From the NCBI GenBank assembly GCA_017163975.1, contig JAFFSR010000242.1, positions 1,327,001 through 1,391,000 on the forward strand: a stretch of DNA of 64,000 bases, in the 5' to 3' direction. Below the pieces are notes generated by a model, which was given only the letters and a program-made list of their open reading frames with translations, had not been told where the DNA came from and did not search any database. This document shows, in pieces, positions 1 through 14,800 of the stretch. The position numbers and the translations under genes were made by a program. Source of the stretch: Anastatus disparis (taxonomy: Eukaryota > Arthropoda > Insecta > Hymenoptera > Eupelmidae). Each line of letters opens with the position of its first letter. Positions within the stretch are counted from its first letter, which is position 1.

Positions 1-3000
1 AATGCGATAATTGACGCATTCTTCATGTTTATTATTTGTATTTTTCAATCAAGTTTATGAGCACACTCTTTGAAAGCTAAGGTTAAAGGTGCTAACTTTT
101 AAGATCATAATTTTTGTTATTGGTAAAAATATTATTTACTTGGGTATTGTATAAGTCAATTTTATTATTAATGAAATTTGTAAATTGTTTCATTGACTTT
201 GATTCAGAAATTTTCAACGGTTACAGACATTGTAGTTTTTCGGTATCTTTATCTTTATTAAAAAAATTTTTTTGATAACTCTAGGTCATGTTTTTTATTA
301 GTTAAACTTTTGGATTAAAAATCAAAAAATTTGGAAAACAGTAATGTCGATATTTTACATGCCCTTAAGCTACATTTTTATTACTTGCATTGAATATTTT
401 TGTAAAGAAATAAAGTTATAAAAAACTCTAATACGTACAATGCTGAAAAATCATGTAGAAACAAAAGTCGGGCATTCAATATAGAATTATTGAAAAAATA
501 TATAATGCATTAGAAAGGAAGCACTTAAAAGATTACATTAAAAGTCATCGATACAATCCTATTAAAAGTTATTTATACGATTACGCTAACCTACATTGTT
601 AAAAGCTGATTTAAATATCATATTAATAATACAAGACATATCAGAATAATAAAAAACATTGAATTATAAAAAAGTAATATTCAAGCACAAGCTAGGAAAA
701 AAGCAAATGAGCTTTTTCATTAAGAAAAAAAAAACTAAAAATAATGACTTTTTCAAGTAGTAATAACAACTGTCCTTTCTGAAAGTACGTGTCGACAAGA
801 AAATTACCGGTATGCATAAGTAGGCTATTGAACCCCCGTTGGAGTCGCGCCAGTACGGAAGTCACTTTCAAATCGTCTTAAGTTTCAAGAGTGTGTCAAA
901 CGAAGCCCTGTATATAACTCTTGTGCCTTGTACTCCACGCGTAATCATACAGTAATGGAATATCTGTATATAAAAAAATATGAAAAATCAGTTCACGTCA
1001 TACTTCATATTTAAGATTCTTAACTGAAAGTCATCACTTTTTTATGGAACATTGCCCTTTATTTTATTAATACACTTGACGATTGTTCTGATTTTACTAA
1101 GATTAAGGACAATTATGCTTTTTATACAAATGTTCTCGATTGTTATCAGATACTATTTTATATATACGTGTACATACACACGCTGTTCAAAGTAGAAATA
1201 TAAGAAGCTTGGATGTAAATTAAGAAGGCAGGCTACTCTCCTTCTTTTTTTCCGATTTTTTCTTGCTTTGCTTATAATACACGTGAAGGAAAACTAATAT
1301 CTTTATACACGTTCTATGGATACATGAAGAAAAAGGGACGAGTATGAAATTTCAACATTTGACCGTAGTGTTGAAAAGGCTTCGAACTTATTCCTTTCAG
1401 TTGAAAACATAACTAACGATGGATAGCAATATGTTTCACAAGAGATTCAAATCCAAAACTTTTAGTTCTTTATTATTTATTAAAAAATTTTATTCGTTAA
1501 TTATAAACGATTTTTATGATAGATAATTGAAAAAAATTTAATTGATTCCAATACATACCTATTTTGTATTTTAAATGAAAAAATTTTAAAAGGTTTCGAA
1601 TTTAAATTAAGACTTCAATGAAATAACAGAAATTATAAATTGATCTAATCTACAAATACCGTTTCCTAATCACTTCAATAAATAGATGAAAAAAATTTCA
1701 TGCAAATTCTCAATTAAATCGTACACGCATCGAAATACCGATAATTATCCACTCATGCAATTATGCAAATATTCTGACTAATCTAATGATTCATCTAAAA
1801 CCATCATCAAGACAGCTAATGTAAAAAATGTTATCCTAATATTTTTAGCCTCGAGTTAATAAACAAAAAAAAGCAAACAAATAAAATAAGGCTTGTCGAC
1901 ATTGAAATAACGATTCTCAATGGCATTTTTTAGTGGCATTGAATGGGTATGCCATCGAAACTAACAAAGTCGTCGGGTGGGCGTTAGTCGTTTCGTTCGA
2001 GTGGAGTAAAAGTGAGTCAAGCCGTCGAGTGTCGATAAGTGACCAAAAGAAAGAGTGGCCCCTGCTAACAGAAGTTCAAGTAGACTTTACTCTAAAGAAA
2101 GAATGAGATAAAAAAAAGAAAGAAAGAGATAGAGAGAATTACACACGCTCTTGAAGCTTCTTCTATCTAGTCTTACTCCATCTCACCGAGGCTAGTGGCT
2201 TAATGACGTAAATAGTCGTTAATGGTACAGGATTTTGTGTACTAGAGAAGTTGAAGAAAAAAAAAAGGTTGTTGACTTGTGAAAGAGAAAAAAAAACTTA
2301 CTAAGGCCATGGGAATAACGGTTTACATTATTATATATTTTTTACGTAACTATTTTTATATTTCATTTTTTGTCTTTTCACCTAAATTAAACAGTCATTA
2401 GCTTATAAAATGGACTAAAAACAGCGCTATCATTAAATTTTCAAATAAGATGTTTAAATTTCTTTATCTGTATATTTACTTATATCTTATTTACTTGGGC
2501 TAATTAAGTTTTGTTTGTATTAGTTATTTCTAAAACATTTAATTATTACTTTGATGAAACAGTGCTAAAAGCGTTACCGCGGCAACTTTAATAACTACAT
2601 TGGAACGTTAGGATAGTAAATTATTTCGTTAATTGACGAGAGCTGTTATTAAAGCGAATATTAACGAAATAATTGGAAACAAGATATAAATTTTCAAATT
2701 TTCACCATACATATATACACGTTATATGATGAAAAAATTAAATTGAATTTTAATAATTGTAACTTTGTTGGAGAAATAAATTAAAATTTTTATTAACAAT
2801 TATATTTCCAATTTTTTTTTTAATTTTGAAATATTTTTATATCTCCACTTTTAATGTAACGATTCAACCTGATTTTATTTAATATTTTTAGATATATTTA
2901 AAATTTTTTTTATATACCTTAATTGAATAAAGTATTCATGTGAATAAGACGCTTTTATATATTCTTAACAGTTACAATTTATTATTTTAATAAAAAATAA

Positions 3001-4404
3001 AATTTTTATATCAAATCAGTTTTTAGTTACACTTTTCAAAGACAAAACTAGAAAATTCTTTGAAATCCAGTCCCTTTACAAAATGATACACTTTTAGCAA
3101 AATGAGAATAAAAATTTCAACATCAAAGAGGTAATTTCAAGAAATATTCGCATTGTAGCTAGCATTTTGAATCTTTGTGAATTTCATGGAAATAGAAAAT
3201 TTTATTTAGCTTTACTGTATATAGTCTTCTGTAATTAGTGCTTTCTATAAATTGTGATTTAAAAAAATTTGAAATTACTGTTTTTAATATTGCTGCTTGC
3301 AACGTTACAGTTACAGTCAATTTCAAGTTGAATCAAGAATTGTATTCTCTAATTATTCTAACTGTAAATTTATAATGCCTTTTGTCTTGAACTGTATTTT
3401 TACAATTTACTGTATATGTCGAAATAAATAATAGTTTAAAGTCTTGAAAAATTTCCCTAAAATATTAAATTTGGTTTTGAAAGTTCCACTTTAAGGTAAT
3501 GCTTATCGACTGTTTAAGCATCTCAAGTCAGCTTTGAATCCAAATATTTAAAATTCTACTTCCATTATATCATAAGTGACTAAACCGCATGTTTTCTTAG
3601 CAGCTTTGTCAACAAACAGAGTAAAAATCGATAGAAAGTTTAAAAAATAATAACATGACATAATCTATAAAATACCTAAAACCAATATTTTTGTTCTCCA
3701 CTATATAAATTTAAAAAAATCGTTCGAAAGGATTATTTTAAAATCCATCGATGTAAAAAAAAGTGATACGAAAAATGGTTTTGAAAAATATTTTATGTGA
3801 AATGTCGTTACATTATATCCATATGTTGGACACCGGTCAGTAGGGATTAAGCAACACTTGCGTGCACCGAACGATTAGCATTACAACGTGCACCTAGTAT
3901 AATAGAAGAACGTTATGCTGACAATGTTTGCCTATACTGACATCTTCTACGTCACGTTGGCATTCAAGAGACTTTACGAGAGGCGTTGATCGTGCATACT
4001 AGCAAAGATCGCGAATTAGCGCTTTGACTATCGTAAAGTCTTACTACCACTACTGCTACATCTAATGTTACTGCCAATGTGTTTACATTGCTGTGAAAAT
4101 TTCCTTGCTTAAGTTTCATGAGAAGTTGTGGATGCTCAGGTTTTTCCAGATCATAAATTTGTTCTTTGATTACTGCGTTGTAAAATTCATTTGTACGATA
4201 TTTTCCTTAGCTATTCATTACAACTGCTATTGAATGAGATTGTTAAGTTGATCATTTGAAAGCTCGAAATAAACGTATACTGAAAATGATACTTAATTGA
4301 TGTTTGAAGATTTTAAAAATTAATTGGAAAAATTTTAATTACAAAGTATTTAAGTTAATGATTAAAATAAAATTAAATAACTATGATGATCAAGTGATAC
4401 ATGA
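1..4404. other. Gene-free AT-rich stretch with three islands
   Basis: Very AT-rich sequence with less AT-rich islands at about 785-960, 1930-2240 and 3820-4080. No splice-supported exon, RNA gene or repeat family is seen. The 3820-4080 island is the most complex-looking and could be a regulatory or conserved segment, but nothing in the sequence proves it. Confidence 0.6.
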
Positions 4405-4609
4405 TTTTTTTTTTTAATTTTATTTAACGTCGCTGTATTTATGCTAACATTGCAATGCTGATTAGCGACAGAGGTTTCTCAGTGTATTTGTGAACAAAGC
4501 ACATTAACGTACAGTGGTGCTTATATCAATCAGCCGAGAGCGGGATTTGAACTCGGATCCTCGAGATTACGGATCCATCGTTCTACCGCGTGAGCCACTG
4601 ACGACCTCT
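4405..4609 (-). mobile_element. tRNA-derived SINE, minus strand
   Basis: Read on the minus strand, the element starts near 4609 with GAGGTCGTCAGTGGCTCA. This contains a Pol III A-box-like TGGCTCACGCGG, followed by a B-box-like GAGTTCAAATCC (around 4546-4557). A tRNA-unrelated body of about 130 bp follows, ending in an A-rich tail, seen on the + strand as the T run from 4405. Its length of about 205 bp matches the uninterrupted length of the related copy at 47413-47821. It is not a working tRNA gene, because it has the tail and the non-tRNA body, and a second dispersed copy exists. I could not define a convincing target duplication. Confidence 0.85.
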
Positions 4610-7600
4610 ATTTATGTGATTTATTATGAACATTTACTTTATAATGAACGAGTTTTTATTTTATTCACAGTAAGATTTTTATTGGTACAATAATTTATTG
4701 TTAAAATCCACGTTTAAAATTCAAGTTGATCTCTATTTTAGAAGATATTATACATAAATGTTTCATTTTCGCCACGTAATTATGTTATTATGGTTCCTGA
4801 AAATCATTGTTATACGTGTATATAAATATTTACGAAATGAATAATGAACATTCACTCTTATACCGCATAAATTTTCTTTTGTAGAACTTTTAAAAAATTT
4901 ATTAATTTGAACGTATGGTAAAAGATTATGTAATGGAAGAACATTGAATATATAAAACTTGGTTTAAATTATTGTTTTATAAATTTCACATGTCATTACA
5001 ATTTTATGATACGATTCAAAGTTACCTTAACTTTCTAATAAAAATTGACATTTAGTTTATCGTGGTATAAATATTTTATATTTTATTTTATACTTTCATG
5101 TATTTTTCGAAATAAGAAAAGTAAAATTTACGATTTTCTAATGTTAATATTTGTAATAATTTAAAATTCATTTTTCATTTAAATTCCTCCATAATATAAT
5201 CGATAAAAACCAATAAAATTTTCATACCCTATCTCAAGGATATAGCTAAATTTAATTTATCTTGTTTACCAATTAGTTAATCCGCTTTTCAAAATTTATT
5301 ATAGTAAAAGGAAAAGAGGGAGCAAAGAAATTTTCATCGATATTTTCATATTATACTTTTTTTTTATTTTGATATACACGCATGTCACGTTTACTCTTTA
5401 ATCGTTTGCTTTTATGCTGCAATATAAAAAGGGAAAATATTATACCGTCGAAGAATATTTTAATGGATTAATAAAAACATGTAAACTTTAATGTTTAGTT
5501 AGTCAACAACAAAAAAAAACTTTTCATCACGTATTCGTTATCGTTTTGCGGTAACTTTATCTTTCGAAATAGATGTTTTTATTTAAAACTAATTATTTCC
5601 TAATTAACTTTGTAATTAATTTGATTATATTTTATTAAAACTCAAAAAAATCTAATCGATCTATTTTATTAATTGGATGTTTATTTTTCTGTTTCAGGTA
5701 ATCTTCCGTTACATTTTAAAATAATACTGACATAAAACCATCCTCCAAAAGAATTATTTGGAAACAATAGGTAAACTCATTTTATCTTTAACTTGAAAAA
5801 AATGTATATATTAAAAATGGTTTGTAAAATATATGTTAAATTTTTATCTAAATTTTTTTTATCGATGAATTCCAATGCAATAGGTCGATCTGATAATAAA
5901 ATATGAAACATATTGGTAACATTGCATGCTTTTTATTACTTCGATTAGATTGAAAAACTTTTACATAATCTTCAATTTGTAACAATAAATATAATGATTT
6001 TATTGAATGATCTTAAAAGCAAAACTGTTTATAAATAAAAGTGATACCTGAAAATAAAACTTTTGAACTCTTGAAAAAAATATTCTTTATTTTAATGTAC
6101 ATCTATAAAATCGTATTTTGAATTCACAACATCAAGTAAAATTTGAAAAGTTGAATAGGTATCTTTTTTCATTGTTATTATGATTATTATTGTTATTGTC
6201 AAATTTTGACAATATTAATAATATTTTATTCTCAAATCGTTTTTCTTATTTTAATATTTTATTTTAAAAAAAATAAACTTTAATACCTTCAATATGGTTT
6301 CATCTATAATCCAATCATGTACAAAACTTAAATAAAATAACTAAACCGCTTTATTTAGGTAGTCCATTTGTTCGTGATCATTAACATTGATTAAAAGGTA
6401 AAAAGAAAAGTAAAGCCATACGAAATATTAAATAGAAAGCATTCAGTTGAGTTAGTCGATAAGAAATAGTCAGTAGCAAAGTTTAGGGAGTAAAGCAGAC
6501 GCGTTTATCTTATACGATGCAATTTATCGATTAGCTTCCCGTATATATGTGTGTGCTTCGTGATATTATCTCTTTTATATTGTCTGTCTATGTTTGGATT
6601 TAGTTATGTATTTATATAGAAAAAGGGTACCCATCTTATTTTTTTTTTCTTCCTTTTTTTCGTTTGGCTGATTTTAAGCCTCGGTAATAACGGTTCAACT
6701 CAGGCAAATAAATATGATTATCTTGTATATAAGGGAACGCGCTGGGGAAAGAGAAGAAAAAAAAAGATTCTGCGGATGTTCGTTGGTCTATGTATATTAT
6801 AAAAGTTTGTGAAAAATTTAGTATACATAGGTATATACGTTTATGTTGTCCCTTTCGATATATAAGCAGATAAACTGTCAATTATTCTTGTTTGTATGCA
6901 TGTTCATGAGGATATGAATCTTTTAACGTTTTATTGTATACTGTGGTGACCTCGATAAAAATTCTTTGGTAGCTTAAAGCTTTCTTCTTTTTTTTTGCTA
7001 AAATATACACGTTGTGTGTTCTTTTCGTTATCAAGCTATTTTTTTTTTATCTCTTGTTCTATATATTTTTAACCTTTTTATATCGCAATTTTATTATAAC
7101 AAACGGTAGTAAAAATTTTGCCTTGTTTTTCTTTTTATTTGAAAATATTTGCATATTTTTTGCTGAACAATTTTAAATCTAAATAAATTGCTGTATCTTG
7201 TATAAATATGTATCAGATCGTTAATTCTGATATTCCTATATCTGTTAAACATTAAAAAACTTTTAACAGAAAAGTTTTATGGTCAAGCCAAACTTAATTT
7301 TTTATGCCTTTTATAAAAACAAACGTGATGACCGGAAGAAGTGTATAGCAATTAGAAACGCAAATTTCATTGGTTGTATAAAACAATTAAAATGCTAAAA
7401 TAATAATTTTATTTTTATAACACATGGATGGTTGTTGAAATAAAATAAATTTAAATAATTCCAGCTGAATATTTTCTATTTTTATTCGTATGAATAAATG
7501 ATATTTATTTCCTTACAGTTTCTTTTTAAATATTTATTATTTGAATAATAATAAATAATTAAGTTGTTATTAATATTAAACAAAAACGACCTTTTTCCAA

Positions 7601-8625
7601 TTTTATAAATTTTAATGAATTCATACTCATACCCGTTGTTAAAATTTTAATACGCAGTTATTTTCGTTAAAAAAATTGATGTCTGATTTTAAGTATCAGA
7701 AAAAAAATCTAATAAAAACTAAAATAAGTAATAACTTTGTAAAAAAAGATTTTTTAAAATCAGCATATTATCCTATCTTCAATATCAACATATACCTTAT
7801 ACTTTGTTATCAGAACCTCGTGTTCACTCGTTCGTACATAGTTATTCTATTTGCAAAGAAAATGTTTAAAGAAAAAAAGGAAAGTGGTGCAAGCAAAATA
7901 AAAAAAAAATCGTCGACACGTAGCCAACATAACGAAAAAGTGAAAAAGAATAGAGAGAAAAAGTGTGAAAAAAAGAGGATGACGTGAACGAGAGAAAAGG
8001 AAAACTTATATCCTTTAGTATATATCTGAAATCAAGCGGAAACGTGACTGAAAATTGAACGCGCTCCTTTAGCATTTACTTCCCATACCGTTTTTGTATG
8101 TCACATTTGCTAACCATGTGCATATATATATGCAAAGAAACTAAATATCGGTACCTTTTTCTTATTTTTCTTTGTCATATTTTATTTTCTTGTTGGATTG
8201 TTTAAAGGAAAATACATTTTCGAGTTTAAGAAAAATATCGACCATGAGTAACAACTCTTACATTGCCTATGTATGAATGATGTGAAAATGTATTCAGCTG
8301 TGACTTTCATTTGGTTGTTTTGTTAAAGTAAATATATTTAACGTAAATACAGAAACAACACTGAAATTTTATTTTTTATCAATTTTATTTTATATTATTA
8401 TTACAATATAGAGATTTTTATGATTACAATAATAGTTAATTTTTATAAATATTTGTAAATAGTTTCAAATTCAATTATAATTAGAAATTACTTATTATTA
8501 GAATATCTATCTAATTTTTTTATTTATCTAAAATTCAATTTTTCTAATTATTTCGATCTTACATTAATGCTCAAATCCTTACATAGAAAGTTCAAATAAT
8601 AAATCGCTTTGAGCAAAGCTTCTCT
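4610..8625. other. Gene-free stretch around recursive site 1
   Basis: AT-rich DNA holding recursive site 1 and small islands at 6480-6570 and 7900-8110. The open frames at 6636-8075 are short products of T-rich or purine-rich tracts. Nothing else is recognised. Confidence 0.6.
5655..5706 (+). promoter_or_regulatory. Candidate recursive splice site 1
   Basis: The sequence shows a T-rich tract ending in CTGTTTCAG (AG at 5696-5697), followed without any gap by the donor-like GTAATC (5698-5703). Possible branch points are TTAAT with its A at 5672, about 25 nt upstream, and CTAAT with its A at 5655. A 3' splice site fused to a 5' splice site is the known layout of Drosophila ratcheting points, where a long intron is removed in steps through a zero-length exon. 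The acceptor half is strong. The donor half is the weakest of the three sites because positions 5-6 are TC. It shares the CTGTTTCAGGTAA core with the site at 27249. No exon reading is evident downstream, so a true exon is unlikely. Confidence 0.5.
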
Positions 8626-8632
8626 ACAGTAG
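8626..8632 (+). repeat. Target-site duplication, left copy
   Basis: ACAGTAG, identical to 8858-8864, directly abuts the left terminal inverted repeat of the 8633-8857 element. Confidence 0.7.
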
Positions 8633-8857
8633 CAACGAAGATAGACGCTTATAGAAGCGTACTTCTGGGTTAAATTTTTCGTCCGATACGCTGGGTAACA
8701 CTTTAACATTGTTTGTATATCTATACATATGAAAAATTTGATATATATAGATATAAAAATACATGGGATCTAGTGGCGCCCTCAGTAGCTGGGTAACTCA
8801 TTTTTGGCAGAAATTTCCCATTTAAGAGTACGCTTCTATAAGCGTCTATCTTCGTCG
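8633..8857. mobile_element. Short TIR element (MITE) with 7-bp duplication
   Basis: This is a 225-bp element. Its ends form an inverted repeat of about 31 bp: CAACGAAGATAGACGC begins at 8633, and the complement ends at 8857 with one early mismatch (A/G). The arms themselves contain the small palindrome CGCTTATAGAAGCG. Both sides are flanked by ACAGTAG (8626-8632 and 8858-8864), a perfect 7-bp direct repeat consistent with a target-site duplication. There is no coding capacity. The length, terminal repeats and duplication identify a non-autonomous cut-and-paste DNA transposon. I cannot assign a superfamily; an imperfect 8-bp duplication of the hAT type is possible. Confidence 0.8.
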
Positions 8858-8864
8858 ACAGTAG
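8858..8864 (+). repeat. Target-site duplication, right copy
   Basis: ACAGTAG, identical to 8626-8632, directly abuts the right terminal inverted repeat of the 8633-8857 element. Confidence 0.7.
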
Positions 8865-11800
8865 GTTCTTTAATTGTGTTATTAGTTTTCTTATTTTATA
8901 AACTGGCTGTTTTCAAATACTTCAAAAAATATAATTTTTGAAGAACGTTTCTATCAATTAAAATTACAATATTTTCTATTTAACATAATTTTCAACAATC
9001 AATTTCACTTAAAAGTAATATATTCTTTCCATTTAGATATGTCATTTTTTATTCTTACACTTCTCTTCAAAGTAATGAAATCCTTATACGATATATGTAT
9101 ATATATACGAAACAAAGCCGGTTGCATCTCTCACGATTTATAAATTTGTGAGCTTTCTTATATAGCATTTCCTTAGTTTCCTTCCAAGTTCTCTTGAACA
9201 CTTTATTTCACTCTAAGAAAATAAAAGAGAAAAAGAAAGACAGAGAAGAAGAAGAGAAACAAAGACAAAACATAAGGGAGCAAGAAAACAAAGATCTATT
9301 CTCTTGTGTAATATGAATATGTACATATATACTAAAATGTAACATCTTCCTTTTTGCAACTTTGATTTTAGTTCGTACCAAACTACACCTAGTATTATTA
9401 TTTTTATTATTTCAAAAAGATTATCTAGTTCTTAATTTTTTTTTTAAAGAAATAAACGTTAAAGATATTGTACTTTCTCCGAATGTTAGCTTCTAATCCT
9501 TTTCAAAAGTGTAATCCTCCTAGTTCGTCTAAGACTTTAGGATTTACTATATATAGGGTAGAAAGGTGCTAGAAGACGGTAATGCAAGAGAAAAATCTGA
9601 TTTCAAACAACAACTCCTATACTTGGCGTTTCGTACTTCTTGAGCTAACTTTTAACTAGCTTAGTGGACTTGAAGAGATGCTGAGCTTTTCATTTCATTC
9701 TCTCTTTACCAGTTGAACATCACACAAATTTCTTGTTTACATTTTGTCATTTAAAGGGCTTAGCAATTCAGATCAATTTTAAATTCTTAAAATAGTTTTA
9801 TTCTTTCTAAATTGATTTAACAAATAGTTTTTCATTCTTATGTAATCTTTTCATTTTTTTATAATTTAATGAAAGAGATTTGGTTTTATTTTGATTGACA
9901 CACAAATTTGAATATAAAAATTAAATTCATCAATATTTATAAAGAATATGCTTCATTAAATAGTAAATTAATGTTTGTTTTAATTATTTTTTTATAAATT
10001 TTTCAAACAAACACAATCTGTACTTCAATTTCAGCTGAATCAATAACGACTACCAAAATCGGATTAAATCAGCTCTATACAGAATCAAGCTTTAAACCGA
10101 TTATAAAGCCCCGTCTGTCTAAAAATGCTTCAACATAGAATCAATATCGATTTCGCGACCTATATATTTTCAAAAATATTGCAAACTCGCCAATTTTCAC
10201 CCAATTTCTTATTATACGTTTATGGCATAAAGTTCTTTTTTTTCTTTTTCTTCTACATTTATAATGTCATAAGCGACGTACCGATACTAAATCAACAAAC
10301 TTATACTTTCCTAGATTTTATATTGCTCAGCCAATTTTTTGGCATGAAAGCCTTTACCCCCATAGCCTTTAAAATACACGATAACTCGGCGTATATAAGC
10401 CTGATCTTAAATCTCACACTCAACGTCAGCGCTCATCGCGCGTTTTCTTGCGCGAACGACCGAATGTGCAAAGAGATAAAAATGAAAGCATGACGATCTA
10501 ACCAACGGGTCTAAACTATCGTCCGAAAGGTTCTTCATTCTCAAATAAAATCCACCTGCGCTCACGATCCTTCGATTTCAAAAGAATATAAACGTCTTTA
10601 TCTTATCACATTTTTCGCGCTTCGTCTGCCCGTTCAGGATTCTCTCTCTGTTCTTAAGAGTATCGACACAGTTGTAAATGTGTGAAGTCAGGATTCTTGA
10701 AAACAAAGATTCTTTAAGTTATTGCATGTATACCTAGAGAAAGAAAAATTTTGTTTTTTTTTCGTGTACATAAAGCGCAAAAGTAAATTTCAAATAAAAT
10801 AAAGCCATAAACAGAAAAAAATATGATAGCAAACATATACTTTTTTCACATAAATCTTTAAAGACTAGATTGTAAAAAATTTTAAAAATTGCGATGTATT
10901 GCATCTTAAAATGTTTTCAAAATAAATTATATGCTTTATACTATTACTAAATATAAAGAGCAATGTATATAAAATAAAATATAATCTGAAATAGTTTTAA
11001 ACATTTAATTTGATCAAAAAAGAGCACAATTCGTTATAATTAAAACAGTTCATTACAACTTAAGTCCCATTTGCATGTAATAAGTAGAACGATTAAATCT
11101 CCAAGTTCATTCCTTTAATTTCCACAGAGAGACGCGCACACACATACACACACAAAATTGCGTAATTGAATAACAGAGTTTCATCGCAACACGTAGCGCA
11201 TCGGTATAAGCATAAGAGAAAGATACAAAGTATTTAGCATCTGACACCCTAAGTAAATGAGGGTGTGTATCATTTCCTCAACTTTTTCATTCGCTTCTTT
11301 TTCTTTTTTTCTTTAGCTTAAAAAAAAACACGACTGCGTCCCTATTATAAAAAAGAAAGCGTTTCTCGTTACATTCACGTGCAGTAATGTTAAGAGAGAC
11401 CGTTGGGCTGGCGGCACGCGACCTAGCGCGCGAATGGAAAACTCGTGATTGAGTTTGAATAATGAAAGAACTCGTGTATATAACGCTTGCAGCCCTTTTT
11501 TGCTTAAAAAAGAGGAGAGGCCGGCTTATGTTAACGTCTGACCATTTTTGAATCTGTTTTTAACTCTATACCAGTGTGGGTGTGTGTGAGAAAACGGTTT
11601 TATTTTACAACTGTATTTTCGACATGATGTTACTTGATTGTAAAATACACGTTACAAGTAAACAGATGTATAAAGCTTTTTAATTTATATATAGATATTG
11701 AATAATGTTTGAGTTTTGTTTTTAATTGTTTTTGACTTGTTGCTTTGACAAAGAATGTTTGAATGACTGTAAGAGTGGAAAATTAATATGTAGATATAGG

Positions 11801-14800
11801 CATTGTTTTTAATTGAAAATTTGTTAAAAGATTTTATATTTTATCTATTTTTGCTTTTACGCAATTTTTTTTATTAATTCTGTTTACTTTAGTGTAAAGT
11901 GTTAAATTTTAATACAATTATATTATAAAATTATAATATAATTTTATTTACGTGAATATAATAAGTTTTTGCTTCCATGTTAAATATTTCAAATAAATAT
12001 GTCTATAAACTAACCACACTCGGACAATTTTTTGTATATTGTAGCCAAATTCTATTGTCTTCATATATTACATTGGTATTTTACAATTATATTTTTTATT
12101 TTTTACAAAAATCATAATTGAAACTTAAATAACCTACAAAATAAGTATGTGATTTACATAACCAAACAACATACCAAAGTACATAATTTTTCTGCAAGCT
12201 TAAGAATAAAATTAATATCTTCTTATCCATTACATTAACTTTTTTGAATTAACATCAGCTGTGCAGGAATTATTGCGCCAGATTCCAACGAAACAAGGAA
12301 TAAAAGCAAATCCTTGAAGATAAAGACAGAGAGATTTCTAGATGAAGGTACAAGAAAGATTGAACGAGAAAATGGAATAGCGTATTTCTCTTGGCATAGC
12401 CTATTATGCAGTTATACTCCTAACTTCATAGCAGAAATAGAGAGAGACTCAGGTGTTACAGTTGGTATACTAAATTGTATATATTCTACGATTTCCTTTA
12501 CTATATAAGTAACTCGATAGCTTTCGCGGGAATTTCAAGGATTATTAATAGAGTTCTATATCGCTCAATTTTGTTTGCAATGTTAAAGCAAGGAAATCTT
12601 TTGTCAAAATTACACTCCATCCAAGCGCAATATAAGCTATATACAGAAATTTTGCTAATTGAATAAATCGAATTAAATATATGTATATATATTATGAGCA
12701 TTAGCGAAGATCGAATTTCATCGGATTGTTTAAATTATGTAAATGTTTTACAGAGTAGAGAGAGGGTGTGAGAGGCTATAATCCCGCGGGGATGAGCTTG
12801 AATATTATTTGCACAGTATTTGACAAGACTGTTATCGCGCTTAATACTAATGAGAAATTTAGTTCAACGCAACACATCCATGCCAAAACTCCATATATTA
12901 ACGGCTATATTGGCGTGTTTATTTCCATTAGATTATATATAAACTCGTATTATTTTATTAGGTACGTATAATTATGGCGCTTAATGACTATTTTAAATTA
13001 TTGAAAATATCTTCAATTAAACTATTATTGTCAATCGATATTCAATTATCAGATTATTATGGAGTTGTACCAAGTTACTCAAGTATTTAATAGATGTCGA
13101 ATAAACAATTTTTATTCTGACATTGAAAATTTATATTTAGCCTCATCATTATTCAAACATTAGTTTATGTTCTTCCAAATGATCATTTGTAAAAGAATGA
13201 AAAACAAGTCTTTTTAACGGCAAAAGCAAATAATGCACGATTAAACGTATATCAAAAAAGGAGCTAAAAAATATCAAACTCATATCAGATATGATGTCCT
13301 TTCGATTTTGCTTACCGGCTCAAATGTAGCAGAACGCTCTTTCTCGCTTGTACGCGCAGCCTTAAGGGATATATATGTATATAGCTAAAATGTATGTTTG
13401 TGATTCGCGTGTCTGGTTCCATAGCATGAATATACATATATATGTGAAGGGCGTTCCATGTTACTATTGCAGTTCGCCTTAACACACGTCTCTCGATCGC
13501 TAGACGTATTTCAATTTCATACGCGAGTACCCCCGTCATTTTCTCGCTATAGCAAAATGTGTCAGAGTGTAATGAAAAATTTACCCTCTCGCTCGCTTTC
13601 TTATACTTACATATACGTATACTTCTTTTTTTCTTCATCATTTTCATTCGCTTGCTTCTTAGATATATATATGTATATATAAATTTTCTTCATCTTCATT
13701 CGCGCGACATAGACACTTTGCACATCATACGCACACAACGTACATATATAGGCGATTCAATTTTTGCGCGAGCCCAAAAGCTTTACCATACTGCTCGCGA
13801 AAGCTTGAAAATGTAATGGTGAAAAGGAAAAAAATAAGGGGAAAAAATGACTTTTTTTCGTTTTTTAAAGAAGAGCCAACGGTAAAAATAAATTGCGGAA
13901 ACGGGCATTTCCTACACTAGGCTTGCCAACTTGGATTCCTTTTTTGAGATTCTCTTCAATGCATTTCATTTTAACCTTTTAGCATTATTATTAATGTTAA
14001 ATCTTTGAATTTTCAGACTTCGTGCAATGAAAAATTAAGTATATTTCTATTTTTTTTTTCTTCCATCTTTAATATTATACCAAAATAGTTTGATCTTATG
14101 TTAACCACTATGATACAAGCCAACAGAATTATTAAAAACACCAAAGTAAATGCAATAAATACAACTGTTAATATAGTAGCAAATAGAAATGAAATTTTTT
14201 TGAATACACATCAAATGTTTTGGAAATCAAAATATTTGCGAATCGTAATTTGAATAAATATGATGTCAAAACAAATGAATGAAAATTCAAAAATAAAAAT
14301 AAAAATGTTTTGGTATGACTTGATACAAAGTAACAATAAAAAATGTCTTAGAGAAAAGTCTTATTTTAAGAACAAAAAATTTCTTCAGTCCGGAATAGAA
14401 TCAGCTGGTTGTCAGAAAAACATAAGAAAATTTCGGCAATGGTTACTTTTTCAGAAAAGGGAAGGAGTAAGAGAGAAAACGAAAAAGAGAAAGAGAGAAA
14501 TATAAAGAGAGAGGAATGCGAAGCCAGAGTTTTGTAAACATAAACGCCAAGCGGAAAACAAAATAAAGCTGCACGAGAATGGATCGGAAGCCTCAAACTG
14601 ATGAAAATAGGGAGTTGGATACGATCCAATGCGAAGTTAAGCGTTGGTGGCTGTACTCTCTCTCTTCTCTCTCTTTTTCTCTCTTCTCTCCGTGCAAACA
14701 GCAAAATTCCAGTGAGTTGGAGTTTGACCAATGAATTGAAAAACGTCTTCTACAATTCTTTTTTATCTGTTTTCTATGACGACGTATGCCAATCACAAAG

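Noticed and set aside
4540..4609. tRNA-like gene on the minus strand
   Set aside because: It belongs to a SINE: it has a non-tRNA body and an A-rich tail, and a second dispersed copy exists at 47413-47821.
6040..6065. Minus-strand TTTTCAG|GTATCA near 6047/6048
   Set aside because: Weak donor, weak polypyrimidine tract and isolated.
10125..10493. 122-codon open frame
   Set aside because: Composition follows T-rich DNA (run of Phe), with no recognisable domain and no splice or promoter context.
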